Source: Polytrichum commune
Taxonomy: Eukaryota; Streptophyta; Polytrichopsida; Polytrichales; Polytrichaceae
Assembly: GCA_950295325.1 (NCBI GenBank)
Contig: OX485807.1
Location: 37,418,440-37,482,439, forward strand
Direction of reading: 5' to 3'
Length of the DNA stretch: 64,000 bases
The notes under the pieces were generated by a model. The model made no database searches, was not told the DNA's origin, and worked only from the letters and a program-made list of their open reading frames with translations. The stretch's first letter is position 1. Each line of letters opens with the position of its first letter. Positions 60,960 to 64,000 of this stretch are shown here, piece by piece. The position numbers and the translations under genes are program-made.

Positions 60960-61735
60960 GGATAAATTGGAAGGCCGTCAGAAGTAAATGATTTTTTTTT
61001 GTCTCTGGTGAGGCAGACATGTGTGGATTGTCAAACCAAATTTGACCTCAAAACCTGCAATCTCATCCATCCTATCTCTTTTCTCAGAGTAACTGCTCAC
61101 AACTTCATACACCTCAATTGCAAGGTCACTGGTGGTCGGTGTTGGACTCGCTCATACAATTTTAAATTGACCTCTGGATTATACAGAAGTCATCACTTTC
61201 CTTGAAACCTGTTTAGATGCTGAAAGCAATTGAGGTTCCCAGTAAGTTAATGCAATCTCATCCACTTCATATCTCATCCCCATCTCATCATCTCTTTTAG
61301 ACTGCTCTTGAGAACCTAATTCATAGGCCTGGAGGTCGGTCTGTGATGGGTCCTTGAAACACTCATACAATTCTGATTTCCACCCAAGATTGAGGCTTTA
61401 ACTTAGATTACATAAGACTGGAGCCTCAGCCAAACTGGTTGATCTTTTTTTTACACAGCTCAGTCACATCTTTGGCCGAGTTTTCATGTCAGAATTGGTG
61501 ACCACCTGAGGAGAGTGAAACTTTGTTGCAGTATCCCCAGGTGTCGTTAATGAGAAATTGCGGTGGGGTAGCCTTGGCCTGCAATCAACCAGCGGCAAAG
61601 CAATCGCAGACACATTTATGAGATCATTCTAGTGCATTCCAGAGCATTCTTCCGAACTGAACTGATTTCCAGAAATCTGCTAATGTCACCGCACCTTCTT
61701 CCTTCACCAATTAGCAGGGCTGGCACCTTTTCCGT

Positions 61736-63138
61736 TCAATTACTCTACACTGATATGAGCAATTAGGTTGCCCCACGACGCTAATTTATCGACATTCCAC
61801 ACTATTTTGATATGTACCGACACAGTAACAATTATCAATAATAACTATGTTTTTTACTGTAATTGGTAATAGCTTTACGGCTGTATAAACAACAAAGTTA
61901 TAAGTTTTTGTGATCTAGTTTAGACCCAAGGAGGTTTTGTGTGGGTAAAGTGGCAACATGTTTGCAAAGGCAGCATGATTGCACATATTACTAGTGTAGA
62001 TGCTTGTGATTCGAGAAATCTCTAAAAACGGAAGATACATTTTCCATGATGTAGGTCTTCTCATAACCATGATGAAGGTCCTACCAATAGAATGTACTCC
62101 TATTGGAATTAGCATGAGAGTTACTTCTAAAATTGTAGAGACTTCTGGAGTTGAAACTCAAACAAAAGTCAAATGTTTGAGTTTTACATACAAATATACA
62201 TCCTACCACTACAAATATGTTTGTAGGCACACATCTATATTAATGCTTTCAATTGTGTGTATAAATAACTTTATTGTACCAAATATTAAAATAGGATAAG
62301 GTAGCCTAGCGGGGGTTTGTATCACGCGAGTTGAGAGAAGGCTTGAGGGGAATTGCATTGGAGCAGTTGGAAGTGATGTGTCAATATTTCCAAAGGTGTT
62401 ATTCTAGGGAAAAAAGGATTGGAACAGCCTTGATGTTTGCAACCAATGGGAACCGATATTTGAAGGATTGTGTGTTGCAAAGGCCTAGTAAAAGTGAAGG
62501 TAACATGACATTTAAGGCCCAAACCACACGGGAGGAAACTTGCATGAACGGCAGTGAGTTGGATGAATAGCACTGGTTCAAATGAGCAAGTGGTTGCCAC
62601 ATGAGAGGAAGTATAGGGAGTGGCAACAATGACCTTTTAGCTTTGGATATTGCTTTGGATATTGCTTCAGGATCTACTTGGCAATAAAGTAGAGTGACAT
62701 GGCACAATAAATGTAGTTCAATACTACCAAGCACTAGCTAGTGCTTGGAATTCCACAGTATAAGGAGAAAAACAAGGAAAATGAGACTTTTCAAAAGCAA
62801 AGTGCCATGTTGGAGGAAAACTTCCTCTGGCTCTCGTGTGGCATGGGCCTAAGATCATCCTTCCCATACATTGCACCTTCACCAAGTTCCCCACCCCTCC
62901 CCTTCCAACCTTGCATGTTTGGATACACCTATCTTTAAACCCAAGCAGCCAAAACTTGGGATCTACATTAGTTGCAATCACACGTATAGGTTCCATCAAT
63001 ACAATTTTAATTTTTTGGCTTTGGCCATCCCAAGGGGACATCCAACAAAGTTGGGTACCATTGAATTCAAGTGGCCCCTCATTATAGTCTTAGTGTACAC
63101 CACCCCCTTAGTATCCTTAAAACTCTAATTAAACATTG
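61736..63138. other. Gene-poor stretch
   Basis: No supported gene. An 79-codon open frame at 62,331-62,570 has no domain I recognise and no splice context. Confidence 0.5.
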
Positions 63139-63367
63139 TTAGCTAACATGATTATCTAAATAGGTCATGTTGGCACCCTAAAAAACACAACGCATTTGTT
63201 CAATGTTTATATATTATTCATTGTGTATTGGCCATTAGAGGGTGTGAAGACATTAGCTAACATGATTATCTAAATAGGTCATGTTGGCACCCTAGAAAAA
63301 CAACACATTTGTTCAATGTTTATATTCTATTCATCAATTATTGGCCATTAGAGGGTGTGAAGGCAAT
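63139..63367. repeat. ~114-bp tandem duplication
   Basis: Two units begin TTAGCTAACATGATTATCTA and end GGCCATTAGAGGGTGTGAAG. The second starts at 63,253. They differ at about a dozen positions. Confidence 0.93.
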
Positions 63368-64000
63368 GTAGCCAAGTTAGATTTGTTTAGCCCATTTAAA
63401 ATAAGTAACCTGTTTTTGCACTGATTCATAAAGCTTGTCCAATCACTATTTTTAGATAAAGCAACCATTTCATTGGCTCTAGAATGTTCCTATTGGGGTC
63501 TTGAAGTGTGGTGGGGTGAGCTATGTGTCACAAGGAGCAAGTTTTTGGATTTAGAGGGCGGTTGTCCGACCAAAGATTTGAGCCGCAATTATTTATGCAT
63601 CAATGGCGGCACACTATGGAGCATTCGTCTCTCAATTTTGGCAAAGCCTTAGTTGATATGATGGGTGTTTTTTAGTACATTAAATTCACCTGGGGACAAG
63701 AATCTTTGGATGGAAGTTTGAGGGATTTTTGTGCACTATGGTTGATTTTGAAAATTTTTGGGTGAAGCAATCCTCGTTGGCTACACATTTAATCATTGGA
63801 TCTTGTTGCAATTTGCAACTTGTTGTGTCTATGTAGGCAAGATTTGAGTTACGAGTTCTTGCTTTGTTAGTAGAAGAGAGCTCCATTAAGGTAAGGAAAG
63901 TTCCAATCTAAGCAACATCACTATCACCAAGAATTGTTGGCACTTCTTCATGAGTCTAGGGTCTTGTTTCTTAAGTATACAAGTGGAAATAGACCATTTG
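63368..64000. other. Window end, no gene seen
   Basis: AT-rich sequence with only chance frames. Confidence 0.5.

Larger units (their letters stand above)
59335..61735. repeat. Right arm of the inverted duplication
   Basis: It is the reverse complement of 29,885-32,357. The inner boundary lies at CAAGGGCTTGG...AATGGTGAAGAAACTCAGCT and the outer one near GGGCTGGCACCTTTT. The gene body and 3' flank are nearly identical to the left arm, and the outer part is more diverged. Confidence 0.92.

Noticed and set aside
62331-62570. 79-codon plus-strand frame
   Set aside because: Somewhat coding-like composition, but no recognised domain, no promoter or splice context, and length within chance for this window.
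1-64000. tRNA, rRNA or CRISPR arrays
   Set aside because: I looked for tRNA B-box-like GGTTCGAATCC, rRNA motifs and regularly spaced repeats with unique spacers. None was found; the tandem arrays have no unique spacers and CRISPR is not expected in a plant nucleus.

Overview
This window is nuclear DNA of a land plant. The support is a plant-type ATL RING-H2 ligase, an organelle-type alanyl-tRNA synthetase with nine or more introns, an FKBP19-like immunophilin with a thylakoid twin-arginine signal, a thioredoxin domain of the plant APS-reductase type, plant LTR retrotransposons and many GT-AG introns. Gene spacing, repeat content and the style of the proteins fit a non-seed plant (bryophyte or lycophyte) better than a crop, but I cannot name the species. 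Exon boundaries below come from reading GT/AG sites and checking that phases and family homology close exactly.

Layout. 1-7,000: gene-poor, with a MITE with long terminal inverted repeats, a 298-bp tandem duplication, a foldback element and diverged duplicated segments. 7,070-10,883: a repeat-rich leader followed by a single-exon ATL-type E3 ligase. 10,884-17,925: no convincing gene. 17,926-28,405: a nested retrotransposon block, in which an old inactivated Ty3/gypsy chromovirus carries a younger minus-strand Ty1/copia element inside its 3' LTR. 29,885-61,735: a large inverted duplication. Its arms of about 2.4 kb each carry a two-exon small heat shock protein gene, and the two copies converge across a 27-kb spacer. 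The spacer holds a second copy of the MITE and four housekeeping-type genes: organellar AlaRS (+), cornichon cargo receptor (+), a His-rich protein with an APS-reductase-type thioredoxin domain (-), and FKBP19-like (+). 61,736-64,000: no clear gene, one 114-bp tandem duplication.

How the genes relate. This is not an operon. AlaRS and FKBP19 are predicted organelle proteins, the two sHSPs look organelle-targeted, cornichon acts in ER export, and the ATL protein is a membrane ubiquitin ligase. The most unusual gene is the 279-residue His-rich protein. It keeps the C-terminal thioredoxin domain of plant APS reductase, but a Tyr/Gly/Ser/His-rich region with 14 His in 23 residues stands where the reductase domain should be. 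Exon 1 of this gene lies between two independent tandem arrays, one of which has multiplied the start codon. The copia element appears to use half-tRNA (tRNA-iMet anticodon-loop) priming, and its LTR divergence agrees with the nesting order.
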